A stretch of DNA of 64,000 bases from Fidelibacterota bacterium (GCA_029939575.1 JAOZSR010000002.1:1-64000); one strand, 5' to 3'. Counted from the first letter of the stretch, positions 41,172 to 51,780 are shown. Numbers and translations: made by a program. The notes: a model not told the origin generated them from the letters alone.

Positions 41172-42677
41172 TTATCTAATAATCTCCTTTTTTTCAACTA
41201 TGTCTCGATTAATTGTATTTGATGAAAAAGCTACCAATGGCTTAATATTACCTTCCGGGTCAAGTACTCTGTGTATAATATTTTTATTTAAAACAGATTG
41301 TTGTATAATACAATCATTTTCAATTATAGAGCCAAAAATGTTAGTAGAACCTTTTAAAACAACATTTTCTCCAATTCTTACCGGATGCTGAATATTTCCT
41401 TCAATAATAACACCATAGTCACTTTTTGTTCCGGCTCCCACTTTGATATCACCTTTTAATATATTTCCATTTTTTAAATGGGAATCTTTATCAATAAAAA
41501 TTATCGCTTCCCCTGGATCCAATATCACATTGTCTTCTATTATTACTCCCGATTCAATAGTGACATTAGAATATATTTTTGTATTTCGACCAATTTTGAT
41601 ATTCCTGGCCAATTTTACATTTTTTTCAATATAAGCACCCTTACCGATTTCAATATTCAAAATATTATATGTTTTACTCATTTCAATAATATCCGTGACA
41701 ACTTCATCTGCTAAAAAAAAGTCATTTTTATCTTCAATTGTTACTATATCACAGAGGCTATTATAAACATAATTTCGATAAATATTATTCATTTCATTTA
41801 AAACACTTTTAGTATTAAATCCCATTACAGCATTATTATTTTCAGTTGCAAATCCCTGAACAGTGATATTATTATTATTAAAAATTTTTATCAAATCTGT
41901 AATATATATTTCACCTTGAACATTGTCAGTTCCAATAGTATGTATATATTTAGAAATTAATTGAAATTTTGCAGCATAAACACCTGAATTATACTCAGGA
42001 ATATTTAACAGTTCCTGTTTTGTATAGCAATACCTGGAATTATTATAATCAAAGAAATATTTCTCATTTTCTTCCATAGCCAAAATATCTTTATGCTCTT
42101 TTATTTCAAATACTTTACCATGATTCTCAGCAATAAAATTTCCATTAATATCATTTTTTGGAACTCTTACTATTCTGCCATAATAATTTTTTGAAGGATT
42201 ACCAGAGTAAATCCCGGTTAAAATCATCATCCCACAATTTGATTTTTCAAAAGCCGTTCTAAATTGGCTCATTATGTCAGATGTCATTATCCCCATATCA
42301 CCAGGTAAAATATAAATATCACCAATATTTTTGGATTCATCAATTTTATCAAGAGCAACCCGAGCAGCATCCCCTGTACCATTTTGATTTTCCTGTAAAA
42401 CAAACAGACGGTTAGCAACTTTACCGATTTGATGGGCTACATCACCTGCTTTAATACCTACTACTATAATCTGATTTTTTGTATTTAGACCATTTGAGCT
42501 TACCCTGGCAACTCTGATTGCTGTTGGTTCTCCCCAAATCTTATGTAACATTTTAGAATGATCTGATTTAATACGCTTTCCATGACCTGCCGCTAAGATT
42601 ATTGCAACAGGATCTCCATTATAATTCAAATCAGAGCTCATTTCATCTAAATATTTAATGATTTTTATATCGGACAT
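41172..42677 (-). CDS. GlmU-like nucleotidyltransferase with divergent left-handed beta-helix C-terminus
   Basis: AIILAAGHGKRIKSDHSKMLHKIWGEP; NVQGEIYITDLI; hexapeptide repeats. Confidence 0.75.
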   Translation of the reverse strand: MSDIKIIKYLDEMSSDLNYNGDPVAIILAAGHGKRIKSDHSKMLHKIWGEPTAIRVARVSSNGLNTKNQIIVVGIKAGDVAHQIGKVANRLFVLQENQNGTGDAARVALDKIDESKNIGDIYILPGDMGIMTSDIMSQFRTAFEKSNCGMMILTGIYSGNPSKNYYGRIVRVPKNDINGNFIAENHGKVFEIKEHKDILAMEENEKYFFDYNNSRYCYTKQELLNIPEYNSGVYAAKFQLISKYIHTIGTDNVQGEIYITDLIKIFNNNNITVQGFATENNNAVMGFNTKSVLNEMNNIYRNYVYNSLCDIVTIEDKNDFFLADEVVTDIIEMSKTYNILNIEIGKGAYIEKNVKLARNIKIGRNTKIYSNVTIESGVIIEDNVILDPGEAIIFIDKDSHLKNGNILKGDIKVGAGTKSDYGVIIEGNIQHPVRIGENVVLKGSTNIFGSIIENDCIIQQSVLNKNIIHRVLDPEGNIKPLVAFSSNTINRDIVEKKEIIR

Positions 42678-42690
42678 CCTTTCCTTTCAT

Positions 42691-43512
42691 TTAAATGATA
42701 AAAAACACATAAATATAAATAACAGGGGCTGTAATAAAAAAAGTATCAAACCTATCCAAAACTCCTCCATGACCTAACAAAATTTTACCTGAATCCTTAA
42801 TTTTGTTATCACGTTTAAAAACAGATTCTGTAAAATCACCCAATTGGCTTACTACTCCGGCAATAATTACAAATATTATAATTTGCATAAAATTCATAAA
42901 ATCCGGTTTCAGATTAAATAAATAAAAAACAAGACCGACAACAATAGCGCCAACTAATCCTGAAACACTTCCAACAATTGATTTATTAGGGCTGATTTTG
43001 GGAGCAATTTTCTTTTTACCAAACCAACTTCCGAAAAAATAGGCAAAAGTATCACATATCCAAATCGTGACCAAAAGTAGCAAAATCAAATTAAATCCCT
43101 GACTTTCGTCCATCTCAACATAGCCGGGAATATTCCGTAACATAATCATACATGAAAGAAAAACGGGAATATAAATAAATCCAACAAGTGTTACCGAAAG
43201 CTTTTTAGTAGAACCTTCAATCAATCCTGACAAATTCAATAAAAAAATCATAATACCGAGACCAAGAAAAATTTCAAACAAATAACCTGGAAAAAACTGA
43301 ACACCCAAAATCCAGACTATCCCTGCTAAAAGTCCGGGCAAAAAATAAACTGACATTTCATTTTTTTTAACCATAGAATAAAACTCGATCTGAGCCAGTA
43401 ATGATACTAATAAAATAAATCCGGCAAAAAATAGCCCCCCAAAATAAACTATAGCCAATATGATTGGTATTCCAAAAATACTTACTAATACTCGTGTCAA
43501 TAAACTATCCAT
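42691..43512 (-). CDS. cdsA: Phosphatidate cytidylyltransferase
   Basis: SPNKSIVGSVSGLVGAIVVGLV...SQLGDFTESVFKRDNKIKDSGKILLGHGGVLDRFDT. Confidence 0.95.
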   Translation of the reverse strand: MDSLLTRVLVSIFGIPIILAIVYFGGLFFAGFILLVSLLAQIEFYSMVKKNEMSVYFLPGLLAGIVWILGVQFFPGYLFEIFLGLGIMIFLLNLSGLIEGSTKKLSVTLVGFIYIPVFLSCMIMLRNIPGYVEMDESQGFNLILLLLVTIWICDTFAYFFGSWFGKKKIAPKISPNKSIVGSVSGLVGAIVVGLVFYLFNLKPDFMNFMQIIIFVIIAGVVSQLGDFTESVFKRDNKIKDSGKILLGHGGVLDRFDTFFITAPVIYIYVFFII

Positions 43513-43514
43513 AA

Positions 43515-44003
43515 TTAATCCTTTTTATGAAATGTTTTTCCATCACCCCATTTTACAACTGTCACTTTTACTTTTCCAACTCCGTTTTTGACCAACCCAA
43601 TTTTTGATGCTGCTCCAAAAGATAAATCCAGGTCCCTGCCTTTTACAAAAGGTCCCCTGTCTGTAACCCGTACAGTAACCGATTTTTTAGTAACCGGATA
43701 TGTGACCTTCAGAATTGTTCCAAAAGCTAAAGTTTTATGGGCTGCAGTATAATCATGCATATCAAAAACCTGCCCGTTTGAGGCCAATTTACCATGAAAC
43801 TTATCTCCGTAATAAGATGCAGTAAATATAGCTGTATGTTGCTTCCCTTTTGTTAATAACGGTGGATTCTTCGTTTCAACAGTTTTTTCCGAATTCCTGA
43901 TAATCGAAGAATGATATCTTGGAGCAGATGTACAATTTGATATTATTACAATAAAACTTAATAATAGAATTTTTTTAATTTTTTGTCTAATATTTTTCAC
44001 CAT
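43515..44003 (-). CDS. RlpA-like septal ring lytic transglycosylase/lipoprotein
   Basis: ASYYGDKFHGKLASNGQVFDMHDYTAAHKTLAFGTILKVT; VTDRGPFVKGRDLDLSFGAA. Confidence 0.9.
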   Translation of the reverse strand: MVKNIRQKIKKILLLSFIVIISNCTSAPRYHSSIIRNSEKTVETKNPPLLTKGKQHTAIFTASYYGDKFHGKLASNGQVFDMHDYTAAHKTLAFGTILKVTYPVTKKSVTVRVTDRGPFVKGRDLDLSFGAASKIGLVKNGVGKVKVTVVKWGDGKTFHKKD

Positions 44004-44254
44004 AATTTCTTAGAAAACGATAAAAACTTATACTTAATTTATATAATTATACTAAGTTTGACAAACTTTTTTAATTACTATTTTCTTTAGATATCTGCAA
44101 TAAATCATTAAGGCACTAAGGATAAAATTGTTAGTAAACAAAATAGACCCTGAATTTTCTGATCATTTTTTTTATTTGTCTGTTACCTAAAATTTTTCTA
44201 ATTTCTTATTATCTAAGACATTGTTAAAACACATAAAACTTTTGAGGAGGATTT

Positions 44255-44716
44255 ATGGAATTTTTAAAGGAAATGTTTACAACGCCGGTAATCTGGTTTC
44301 TAATTGGATTAATATTAGCATTATTAGAATTCATTCTTCCCGGATTAATTATATTATTTTTTGGAGTTGGTGCCTGGGTAGTTGCCTTAATTTGCGCAAT
44401 TTTTAATATTGGAATCAATTCCCAGTTATTAATTTTCATTCTTTCCTCTGTTTTGCTTTTAATTTTCTTAAGAAAAAAAGTAAAATCAATTTTCATGGGG
44501 AAAACAGATGAAAACCTACCAACCGGACAAAATCTGGAAGATATAATTGGCCAGAAAGTAAAAGTCACGGAAGCAATCAAACCTAGAACTCCGGGTAAAG
44601 TAGAATTTCATGGAACAATCTGGAAAGCAGAATCAGATGAAGATGTAGCTGAAGGTGCTTTTGCAGAAATAGTTCGCCAAGACAGTATCACTTTAATAGT
44701 AAAAAATATTAAATAG
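44255..44716 (+). CDS. NfeD-family membrane protein
   Basis: LEFILPGLIILFFGVGAWVVAL; C-terminal OB-like domain GKVEFHGTIWKAESDEDV. Confidence 0.85.
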   Translation: MEFLKEMFTTPVIWFLIGLILALLEFILPGLIILFFGVGAWVVALICAIFNIGINSQLLIFILSSVLLLIFLRKKVKSIFMGKTDENLPTGQNLEDIIGQKVKVTEAIKPRTPGKVEFHGTIWKAESDEDVAEGAFAEIVRQDSITLIVKNIK

Positions 44717-44728
44717 GGAGGCTATATT

Positions 44729-45646
44729 ATGGATAGTTTTACAATTGTTTTAATCGCATTAATTGTATTAGCAGTCATTGTTTTTTTCAAAACAATTCGT
44801 ATTGTTCCACAAAAATCAGCATTTATTGTAGAAAAACTTGGAAAATACTCAGGTACACTCGAGGCTGGTTTTCATATCTTAATACCTTTTTTAGATAAAG
44901 TTTCTTATAAACACACTCTCAAAGAACAGGCAATTGATGTCCCGCCACAAACATGTATCACAAGGGACAATATCTCAGTTGAAGTCGATGGTATTCTTTA
45001 TATGCAGGTAATGGACGCTAAGAAAGCCTCGTATGGGATAGATAATTATAGATTTGCATCCACCCAATTAGCCCAAACTACTATGAGAAGTGTAATTGGA
45101 AAACTTGATCTTGATAAAACCTTTGAAGAAAGGGAAACAATAAATGGAGTAATTGTTGAAGCGGTTGACAAAGCATCAGATCCCTGGGGAGTTAAAGTTA
45201 CTCGTTATGAAGTTAAGAATATTGTACCTCCTCAAAGCATTAAAGATGCGATGGAAAAACAGATGCGTGCCGAACGAGAAAAACGAGCCTTGATTGCTGA
45301 ATCCGAAGGTGACAGACAGGCAAAAATAAATCGTGCCGAAGGTGAAAAGCAGGAAGCTATTGCTAAATCTGAGGGAGAAAAATTAAAACGCATTAATGAA
45401 GCCGAAGGTAAAGCAGAAGAAATCATGAAAGTAGCAGAAGCAACAGGCCAGGGAATTCTGACAATCGCTAAGGCAATAAATGAAAAAGGTGGTATTCAGG
45501 CTGTAAATCTCAGGATTGCAGAACAATATCTTAATGAATTTGGGAAACTAGCTAAAACTAATAATACTTTGATAATTCCTTCAAACCTGTCAGATGTTGC
45601 CGGAATGATAAAGGCTGCAAAGACAGTTCTAAAAGAAGTGGAATAA
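44729..45646 (+). CDS. SPFH/stomatin-like (QmcA-type) protein
   Basis: VPQKSAFIVEKLGKYSGTLEAGFHILIPFLDKVSYKHTLKEQAIDVPPQTCITRDNISVEVDGIL. Confidence 0.93.
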   Translation: MDSFTIVLIALIVLAVIVFFKTIRIVPQKSAFIVEKLGKYSGTLEAGFHILIPFLDKVSYKHTLKEQAIDVPPQTCITRDNISVEVDGILYMQVMDAKKASYGIDNYRFASTQLAQTTMRSVIGKLDLDKTFEERETINGVIVEAVDKASDPWGVKVTRYEVKNIVPPQSIKDAMEKQMRAEREKRALIAESEGDRQAKINRAEGEKQEAIAKSEGEKLKRINEAEGKAEEIMKVAEATGQGILTIAKAINEKGGIQAVNLRIAEQYLNEFGKLAKTNNTLIIPSNLSDVAGMIKAAKTVLKEVE

Positions 45647-45660
45647 ACCTAATATACAAT

Positions 45661-45693
45661 ACAAAAGCCCGATTTTAATAATCGGGCTTTTGT
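45661..45693. terminator. Bidirectional terminator between SPFH and xerD
   Basis: ACAAAAGCCCGATT-TTAAT-AATCGGGCTTTTGT, perfect 14-bp arms. Confidence 0.88.
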
Positions 45694-45730
45694 AATTTAA
45701 TAGTTTTTAATCTGATATGATTTTGGATAA

Positions 45731-46633
45731 CTATTTCTCAGAAATCCATCTTGGATGAAATGTACGATGTTGCTCTTTCAGATATTCTCTGTCCAAATGA
45801 GAATAAATCTGGGTGGTGGAAATATCAGAATGACCAAGCATTTCCTGTACAGCACGCAAATGAGCACCACCTTCCAGCAAATGCGTAGCAAAGGAATGTC
45901 GAAAAACATGAGGGCTAACTTCTTTTTTTATTCCTGCCAAAACAACATATTGCCTAATAATTTTCCAAATTCCCATTCTGCTTATTGGCGATCCCCGCAT
46001 ATTTAAAAATAAAAAATCTTTACTCTTGGTACCTCTTGATAAATGAGACCGAACAGCAGTAATATATTTATTAATATCGTCATGAGCCTGTTTTCCAAAA
46101 GGTACAATCCGTTCTTTTGATCCTTTACCAAAAACCCTGATTATTTTATGCTCCAGGAAAACATCACTCATTTTCAATCCAATAAGTTCAGACACGCGTA
46201 ATCCTGAGGAATATAATATTTCTATGATTGCTTTGTCTCTTATCCCTTTACTACTGGTAGTATCAATCTGCGCCACAATCTGATTTATTTCATTTAAATC
46301 TAAGACTTTGGGTAATTTTCTTGGTAATCTTGGTGATTGAAGTAATTCAGATGGATCAATTTGTACTAAATTTTCACCTAATAAAAACTTGTGGAAAATG
46401 CGTAAACTTGAAATATTTCGTGTTATACTTGTAGCTGCTAATCCAAGATCAACCAGACAACCAATGAATTTTTGTATATCAGTTAAATGTATTTGGCCCG
46501 GTTGAGTTATTTTTCTTTCTTCCAGAAACTGAATATACCTGTTTAAATCATTTTGATAAGCATCTATAGTATTGTTAGAAAGATTTCTTTCAAACTTGAG
46601 ATAATTAATAAAATCTTTAATATAAATTTGCAT
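45731..46633 (-). CDS. xerD: Tyrosine recombinase XerD-like
   Basis: SGLRVSELIGLKMSD; HVFRHSFATHLLEGGAHLRAVQEMLGHSDISTTQIYSHL. Confidence 0.92.
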   Translation of the reverse strand: MQIYIKDFINYLKFERNLSNNTIDAYQNDLNRYIQFLEERKITQPGQIHLTDIQKFIGCLVDLGLAATSITRNISSLRIFHKFLLGENLVQIDPSELLQSPRLPRKLPKVLDLNEINQIVAQIDTTSSKGIRDKAIIEILYSSGLRVSELIGLKMSDVFLEHKIIRVFGKGSKERIVPFGKQAHDDINKYITAVRSHLSRGTKSKDFLFLNMRGSPISRMGIWKIIRQYVVLAGIKKEVSPHVFRHSFATHLLEGGAHLRAVQEMLGHSDISTTQIYSHLDREYLKEQHRTFHPRWISEK

Positions 46634-46789
46634 AATCTATTTAATAATATTTAACATCTTTTGCCTCGAAAAAATCATAGGCACATTTTTTTATATTCTG
46701 TTTTCAATTATTCTCTGTTTCTAACACTATTATTTTATTTATTGAAATCACTAGTGCTTAAAATTTATTAATAATGCAGGTTTGGAAAT

Positions 46790-47386
46790 TTATTTTTTTA
46801 TCGGAAAGAGACTTTGTTCTATCAAATCACAAAAAATATGTCCAATACAAATATGAGCCTCCTGGATTCTTTGGGTACTATTTGAGGGAACAATAATTGA
46901 AAAATCGGCTAATTCTTTTAATATTCCTCCAGAACCACCAGTTAGAATTATTGATTTTATTTTGTTCCGATTAGAATATTTTACTGCTTTGATTATATTT
47001 TTTGAATTGCCACTTGTGCTGATTCCTACTAAAACATCATTTGGTTTTCCAAATGCTTCTAATTGTCTTTCAAAAATTCCTGAAAAGTCATCATCATTTG
47101 AAAAAGCTGTAATAAAAGAAGTATCAGTTGTTAAAGCAAGTGCCGGTAAAGCTCTGCGCCGAATATTTAATTTGGCAACTAATTCAGCAGCCAAATGCTG
47201 TGAATCAGCCGCGCTTCCGCCATTACCACAAAAATATACACTTCCACCATTTTTTAGGGATTCAATTAAAATATTTGTAGCATTTAAAATTTCAGCAGAA
47301 AATTCTGAAGCTAGTTTTTGTTTTATATCAGCGCTTTCAGTTAATTGACCTTTAATGAAGTTGATATTACTGATATCTTTGCCCAT
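46790..47386 (-). CDS. gmhA: SIS-domain sedoheptulose-7-phosphate isomerase (GmhA-like)
   Basis: YFCGNGGSAADSQHLAAELV; GISTSGNSKNIIKAV; IGHIFCDLIEQSLF. Confidence 0.88.
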   Translation of the reverse strand: MGKDISNINFIKGQLTESADIKQKLASEFSAEILNATNILIESLKNGGSVYFCGNGGSAADSQHLAAELVAKLNIRRRALPALALTTDTSFITAFSNDDDFSGIFERQLEAFGKPNDVLVGISTSGNSKNIIKAVKYSNRNKIKSIILTGGSGGILKELADFSIIVPSNSTQRIQEAHICIGHIFCDLIEQSLFPIKK

Positions 47387-47388
47387 AT

Positions 47389-48138
47389 TTACTTTTCTTT
47401 ATAATGAATAGCTTTGGCAAAATCTTCAACTTTGCTAAGTTTTTCATCATCGTCAAAAATATTTCCGGTTACAATGAATGTAGCTCCAGCTTCAACCTTT
47501 TTCCTGGCGTCATCAGGGGTCACAATTCCCCCACCGGTGATAATTGGAATATTAACATATTTTCGAATGGCTTTAATTATATCAACGGGAATTGATTGGT
47601 CGGCACCACTTCCGGCTTCTAAATATATAGTTTTCATTCCAAGATATTGGGCAGCCAATGCATGGGCTACCGCTATTTCCGGCTTATGAACCGGTAAAGG
47701 TTTAGTATTGCTCATAAACTCTGCTGTTGTTGTACGTCCTGATTCAAACAACATATATCCGGTAGAAATTGGTTCTAATCCTGATTTCAATATTGCTGGT
47801 GCAGCAATAACCTGGTCACCAATTAAATAACGTGGATTTCTGCCACTAATAATTGATAAAAAAAGAATTGCGTCAGCATAAGATGAAATTTGTTGCAAAG
47901 AACCCGGAAAAATGATTACAGGAATAGAACAGGTTTCTTTTACAATTTTTATCGTAGTTTCAAAGGTAGAATCCATTATCAGACTGCCACCAATTAAAAA
48001 AGCATCTACTCCCTTATTACTGATTGTTGAAACAAAATCTCTTAATTCGTTTTCTTTACGGGTGTCCGGATCAATCAGGATAAAGTATCCTCCACCTTTT
48101 TTCTGTGCTGAAGCAACTAACTGTTCGTAGATTTTCAT
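47389..48138 (-). CDS. Geranylgeranylglyceryl phosphate synthase family protein (bacterial type)
   Basis: LIDPDTRKENE; SGRNPRYLIGDQVIAAP; TIYLEAGSGADQSIP; IITGGGIVTPDDARKKVEAGATFIVTGNIFDDD. Confidence 0.88.
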   Translation of the reverse strand: MKIYEQLVASAQKKGGGYFILIDPDTRKENELRDFVSTISNKGVDAFLIGGSLIMDSTFETTIKIVKETCSIPVIIFPGSLQQISSYADAILFLSIISGRNPRYLIGDQVIAAPAILKSGLEPISTGYMLFESGRTTTAEFMSNTKPLPVHKPEIAVAHALAAQYLGMKTIYLEAGSGADQSIPVDIIKAIRKYVNIPIITGGGIVTPDDARKKVEAGATFIVTGNIFDDDEKLSKVEDFAKAIHYKEK

Positions 48139-48143
48139 ATATC

Positions 48144-49481
48144 CTATAGTTTTGATAATACGTTAATAAACAAATCCATTTCCTTTTGATCACGCTTTTC
48201 TGTAACAGCTATCAGTAAATGGTTTTTCCATTCTTTTCTATATTCTCCAAGATTGATACCGGCAAATATTTTTTCTTTTAAACAGACATTAATTATTTTT
48301 TGTGGATCAATTTTTGTTTTTACTACAAATTCTTTAAAAAATGGAACGCCAGGATAAGCTAACTCAAAATTACTTAATTTATTAATATTTTCGGCAAGGT
48401 AATGGGCATTGTTCAGACATAGATTAGATATTTTTTCCATTCCCTGTTTTCCAACTAAAGCCAAATATATTGTAGCAGCCAAAGCCATTAAGGCCTGGTT
48501 TGAACAAATATTAGATGTTGCCCGCTCCCTGCGTATATGCTGCTCTCTAGTCTGAAGAATTAATACATATCCTCGTTTACCATCTACATCCTCTGTTTCG
48601 CCAACAATTCTTCCTGGCATTTTCCTGGCTAAAGATTTTTTTGCAGTAAATATTCCCAGGTATGGACCACCAAAAGATTGGTGAATCCCAAGGGGTTGTC
48701 CTTCTGCAACTGCAATATCAGCACCTAATTCGCCGGGAGTTTTTAAAGTTCCCAAGGAAATAGGATCAGTAGAAATAATAAAGTGGGTTTTGTGATTCTG
48801 GATTTGGTTTTTAAGTGCACCAAGTTCTTCAATATTTCCAAGAAAATTTGGAGATTGGACAAGTAATGCAGCAGATTCCGAAAATTTTGAATCTAAATTT
48901 TCAAATAAAGTTCTTCCATTTTCTTCTGCCAACATTTCTATTTCTATATCCCGATTACTCAAATAAGTCTGCAAAACTTCAAGAGATGTCGGGTTAATTA
49001 ATGGTGAAACGAGCACTTTATTCTTCCGATTCACCCCTACACTTAAAATAGCAGCTTCGGCTAAGGCAGTTGCTCCGTCATACATTGACGCATTCCCAAT
49101 TTCCATATCCATTAATTGACAGATCATAGATTGATATTCATAAATTGCCTGTAAAGTTCCCTGGCTTACTTCAGGTTGGTATGGTGTGTATGCAGTGTAA
49201 AATTCTGACCTGGAAAGCAAATAATCAACAACAGCAGGAATATGATGGTCATAGGCTCCACCACCAAGAAAGGAAATATTTTCAGATGTATTTTTATTTT
49301 TTCCGGCAAGTTCAAACATGTGCTTATTTATATCAATATCTGACATAGGTTCAGGAAGTTTGATTTTACATTTTTCCAAAAACTTTTTCGGAATATTTCC
49401 AACAAGTTCTTGAAAATCTTTTTTACCAAGAAACTCTAATATTTTCTTTTCAATTTCCGGTGTGTTAGGTATATACTTCAT
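48144..49481 (-). CDS. gcvPA: Glycine dehydrogenase (decarboxylating) subunit 1
   Basis: YIPNTPEIEKKILEFLG; FLGGGAYDHHIPAVVDYLLSRSEFYTAYTPYQPEVSQGTLQ; ends at 445 aa as in split P-proteins. Confidence 0.95.
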   Translation of the reverse strand: MKYIPNTPEIEKKILEFLGKKDFQELVGNIPKKFLEKCKIKLPEPMSDIDINKHMFELAGKNKNTSENISFLGGGAYDHHIPAVVDYLLSRSEFYTAYTPYQPEVSQGTLQAIYEYQSMICQLMDMEIGNASMYDGATALAEAAILSVGVNRKNKVLVSPLINPTSLEVLQTYLSNRDIEIEMLAEENGRTLFENLDSKFSESAALLVQSPNFLGNIEELGALKNQIQNHKTHFIISTDPISLGTLKTPGELGADIAVAEGQPLGIHQSFGGPYLGIFTAKKSLARKMPGRIVGETEDVDGKRGYVLILQTREQHIRRERATSNICSNQALMALAATIYLALVGKQGMEKISNLCLNNAHYLAENINKLSNFELAYPGVPFFKEFVVKTKIDPQKIINVCLKEKIFAGINLGEYRKEWKNHLLIAVTEKRDQKEMDLFINVLSKL

Positions 49482-49483
49482 TT

Positions 49484-49861
49484 TTATCCTATTAATTCTT
49501 GATATTTTTCAGCGGATAAAAGATCATTTACTTCTGAGGCATCAGAAAATTTTAACTTAGCAATCCAACCTTCTGTATAAGGATCAGTATTCACAGTCTC
49601 AGATTCATCAATTAATTTTTCATTTATCTCAACTATTTCTCCGGATACAGGTGTGTTCATATCAGCAACTGTTTTAACTGCTTCAATTGTTCCAATAGCA
49701 TCACCTTTTGCAAACTCATCTCCGACTTCCGGTAATTCAATAAATACAATATCACCTAATTCACTTTGTGCATAATCAGTGATACCAACTGTTGCAATTT
49801 CGCCTTCAATTAATACCCATTCATGATTTGATGTATATTTATAATTTTCAGGTGTTTTCAT
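49484..49861 (-). CDS. gcvH: Glycine cleavage system H protein
   Basis: [60 protein letters not shown]. Confidence 0.97.
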   Translation of the reverse strand: MKTPENYKYTSNHEWVLIEGEIATVGITDYAQSELGDIVFIELPEVGDEFAKGDAIGTIEAVKTVADMNTPVSGEIVEINEKLIDESETVNTDPYTEGWIAKLKFSDASEVNDLLSAEKYQELIG

Positions 49862-51234
49862 TTCAAAGTCTCCTTTATTTTTAAGAATTTAAATGTATTT
49901 AAAAAACCGGTGTGAAAATCCCCGGAAATAAATGATTTGTCTTGTAAAATAGCCTTATGGAATGGTATCGTTGTTTCGACTCCTGTGATAATAAATTCTT
50001 CCAGAGCTCTTTTCATACGGACAATCGCCTCTTCCCTGTTTTCCCCATGAGTGATTATTTTTGCAATCAATGAATCATAATATGGTGGAATAGTGTATCC
50101 GGTATAAACATGTGTATCAATTCTTGTACTTGGTCCGCCTGGCGCATGAAAATTTATGATTTTTCCGGGATTTGGACGAAAGTTATGATATGGATCTTCA
50201 GCATTTATCCTGCATTCAATAGCATGTCCTCTAATCTTAAAATTCTTTAGCCAATCAGGATTTTTAATATCCATAGCACATTTTATTTGACCTTTTAGTA
50301 AATCAAAATGAGTTACCATCTCAGTTACAGGATGCTCTACCTGAATCCTGGTATTCATTTCTATAAAATATAATTCTCCATCCTGATCCAATAAAAATTC
50401 AACTGTTCCAGCGCTGGTATAATTAACTGCTTTTGCAGCTTTTACAGCAAAAGATCCGATTTTTTCCCGTAATTCTTTATTTACTGCTGGAGATGGAGAT
50501 TCTTCTATTAACTTTTGATGTCTGCGTTGGATAGAACATTCTCTTTCACCAAGATGAACAATATTCCCAAAAGAATCTCCCAGTATCTGGACTTCAATAT
50601 GACGTGCATTCAACACTAATTTTTCCATATATAATTCAGCGTTGCCAAATGCTTTTTGGGCTTCATTTGAAGCTGTTATAAAAGCCTTTTCAATTTCCTC
50701 TTCTTTTTGGACAATTCGCATCCCTTTGCCACCACCGCCAGCGGTGGCTTTTAACAATACTGGAAAACCAATTTTTTTAGCAATAATTTTAGCGTGTGAA
50801 ATATCAGTAATTATACCATCACTTCCGGGAATAACCGGAACTCCTGCTTTAATCATTGTTTTTTTTGCCTGGGCTTTATTGCCCATTAAATTAATAATTT
50901 TAGCAGATGGGCCGATAAATTTCAAATTATTATCTTCGCACATCTGGGCAAAATCAGCATCTTCTGCAAGAAAGCCATATCCTGGATGAATTGCATCAGC
51001 GTTGCTAACTTCCGCAGCACTAATAATTTGTGATTTTTTTAAATAACTGTCACTTCCGGCCGGAGGACCAATACATATTGCTTCATCAGCAAATTTCACA
51101 TGTAAAGATAGTTCGTCAGCAGTAGAATGAACCGCAACAGTAGATATTCCAAGTTCCTTACACGCCCTGATTATCCGAAGTGCAATTTCTCCTCTATTTG
51201 CAATGAGTATTTTCTTTAACACGAGACATTTCAC
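49858..51234 (-). CDS. accC: Acetyl-CoA carboxylase biotin carboxylase
   Basis: [45 protein letters not shown]; true start may be slightly internal. Confidence 0.96.
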   Translation of the reverse strand: MKCLVLKKILIANRGEIALRIIRACKELGISTVAVHSTADELSLHVKFADEAICIGPPAGSDSYLKKSQIISAAEVSNADAIHPGYGFLAEDADFAQMCEDNNLKFIGPSAKIINLMGNKAQAKKTMIKAGVPVIPGSDGIITDISHAKIIAKKIGFPVLLKATAGGGGKGMRIVQKEEEIEKAFITASNEAQKAFGNAELYMEKLVLNARHIEVQILGDSFGNIVHLGERECSIQRRHQKLIEESPSPAVNKELREKIGSFAVKAAKAVNYTSAGTVEFLLDQDGELYFIEMNTRIQVEHPVTEMVTHFDLLKGQIKCAMDIKNPDWLKNFKIRGHAIECRINAEDPYHNFRPNPGKIINFHAPGGPSTRIDTHVYTGYTIPPYYDSLIAKIITHGENREEAIVRMKRALEEFIITGVETTIPFHKAILQDKSFISGDFHTGFLNTFKFLKIKETLK

Positions 51235-51246
51235 CTTATCTTAAAT

Positions 51247-51780
51247 TTATTCAATAACAAATAAAACCTGATCAAATTCTACAGGTTGAGAGTTTTCAAC
51301 TAATATTTTTACAATTTTTCCGGAATAAGGAGATTCAATTTCATTCATAATTTTCATAGCTTCAATAATACACAAAGTTTGACCTTTTGTAACCACATCT
51401 CCAACTTTAACAAAAGGACCGGCATCCGGAGCAGGCGCATGGTAAAAAGTCCCAACAATTGGTGTCTTCACTTCAAGAATTTCTGAAGATGGTGCAGGTG
51501 AAACGCCGTTTGAATCTGGTAGTATTGGAGGTTGTTGGACTGGTACCTGAGCTGCTGGTAAAACTGTTGCCCCAACCTGTCCGGTATTTTTTGATACCCT
51601 GATTTTTGTACCCCATTTAGAAATCTCAATTTCATCTATATCATGAGATTCCACAACCTTAACAAGATCAAGAACCTGGTCTGTATCATATGATTCAACA
51701 TTTTTTATAAATTTTAATAATTCGTCAAGATTCTTAACATTAACATTTTTCATTAATTCGAGAATTTCTGTAGATTTCAT
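51247..51780 (-). CDS. accB: Biotin carboxyl carrier protein with extended N-terminus
   Basis: C-terminal VTKGQTLCIIEAMKIMNEIESPYSGKIVKIL (EAMKM-type biotin site, here EAMKIM). Confidence 0.93.
   Translation of the reverse strand: MKSTEILELMKNVNVKNLDELLKFIKNVESYDTDQVLDLVKVVESHDIDEIEISKWGTKIRVSKNTGQVGATVLPAAQVPVQQPPILPDSNGVSPAPSSEILEVKTPIVGTFYHAPAPDAGPFVKVGDVVTKGQTLCIIEAMKIMNEIESPYSGKIVKILVENSQPVEFDQVLFVIE

Noticed and set aside
45731-46633. Tyrosine recombinase as a mark of an integrated element
   Set aside because: Sequence is XerD-like housekeeping type, with no flanking att repeats, tRNA or cargo genes seen.
46962-47348. 128-aa plus-strand ORF
   Set aside because: Antisense shadow of the gmhA-like gene.
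50642-50989. 115-aa plus-strand ORF
   Set aside because: Antisense shadow of accC.
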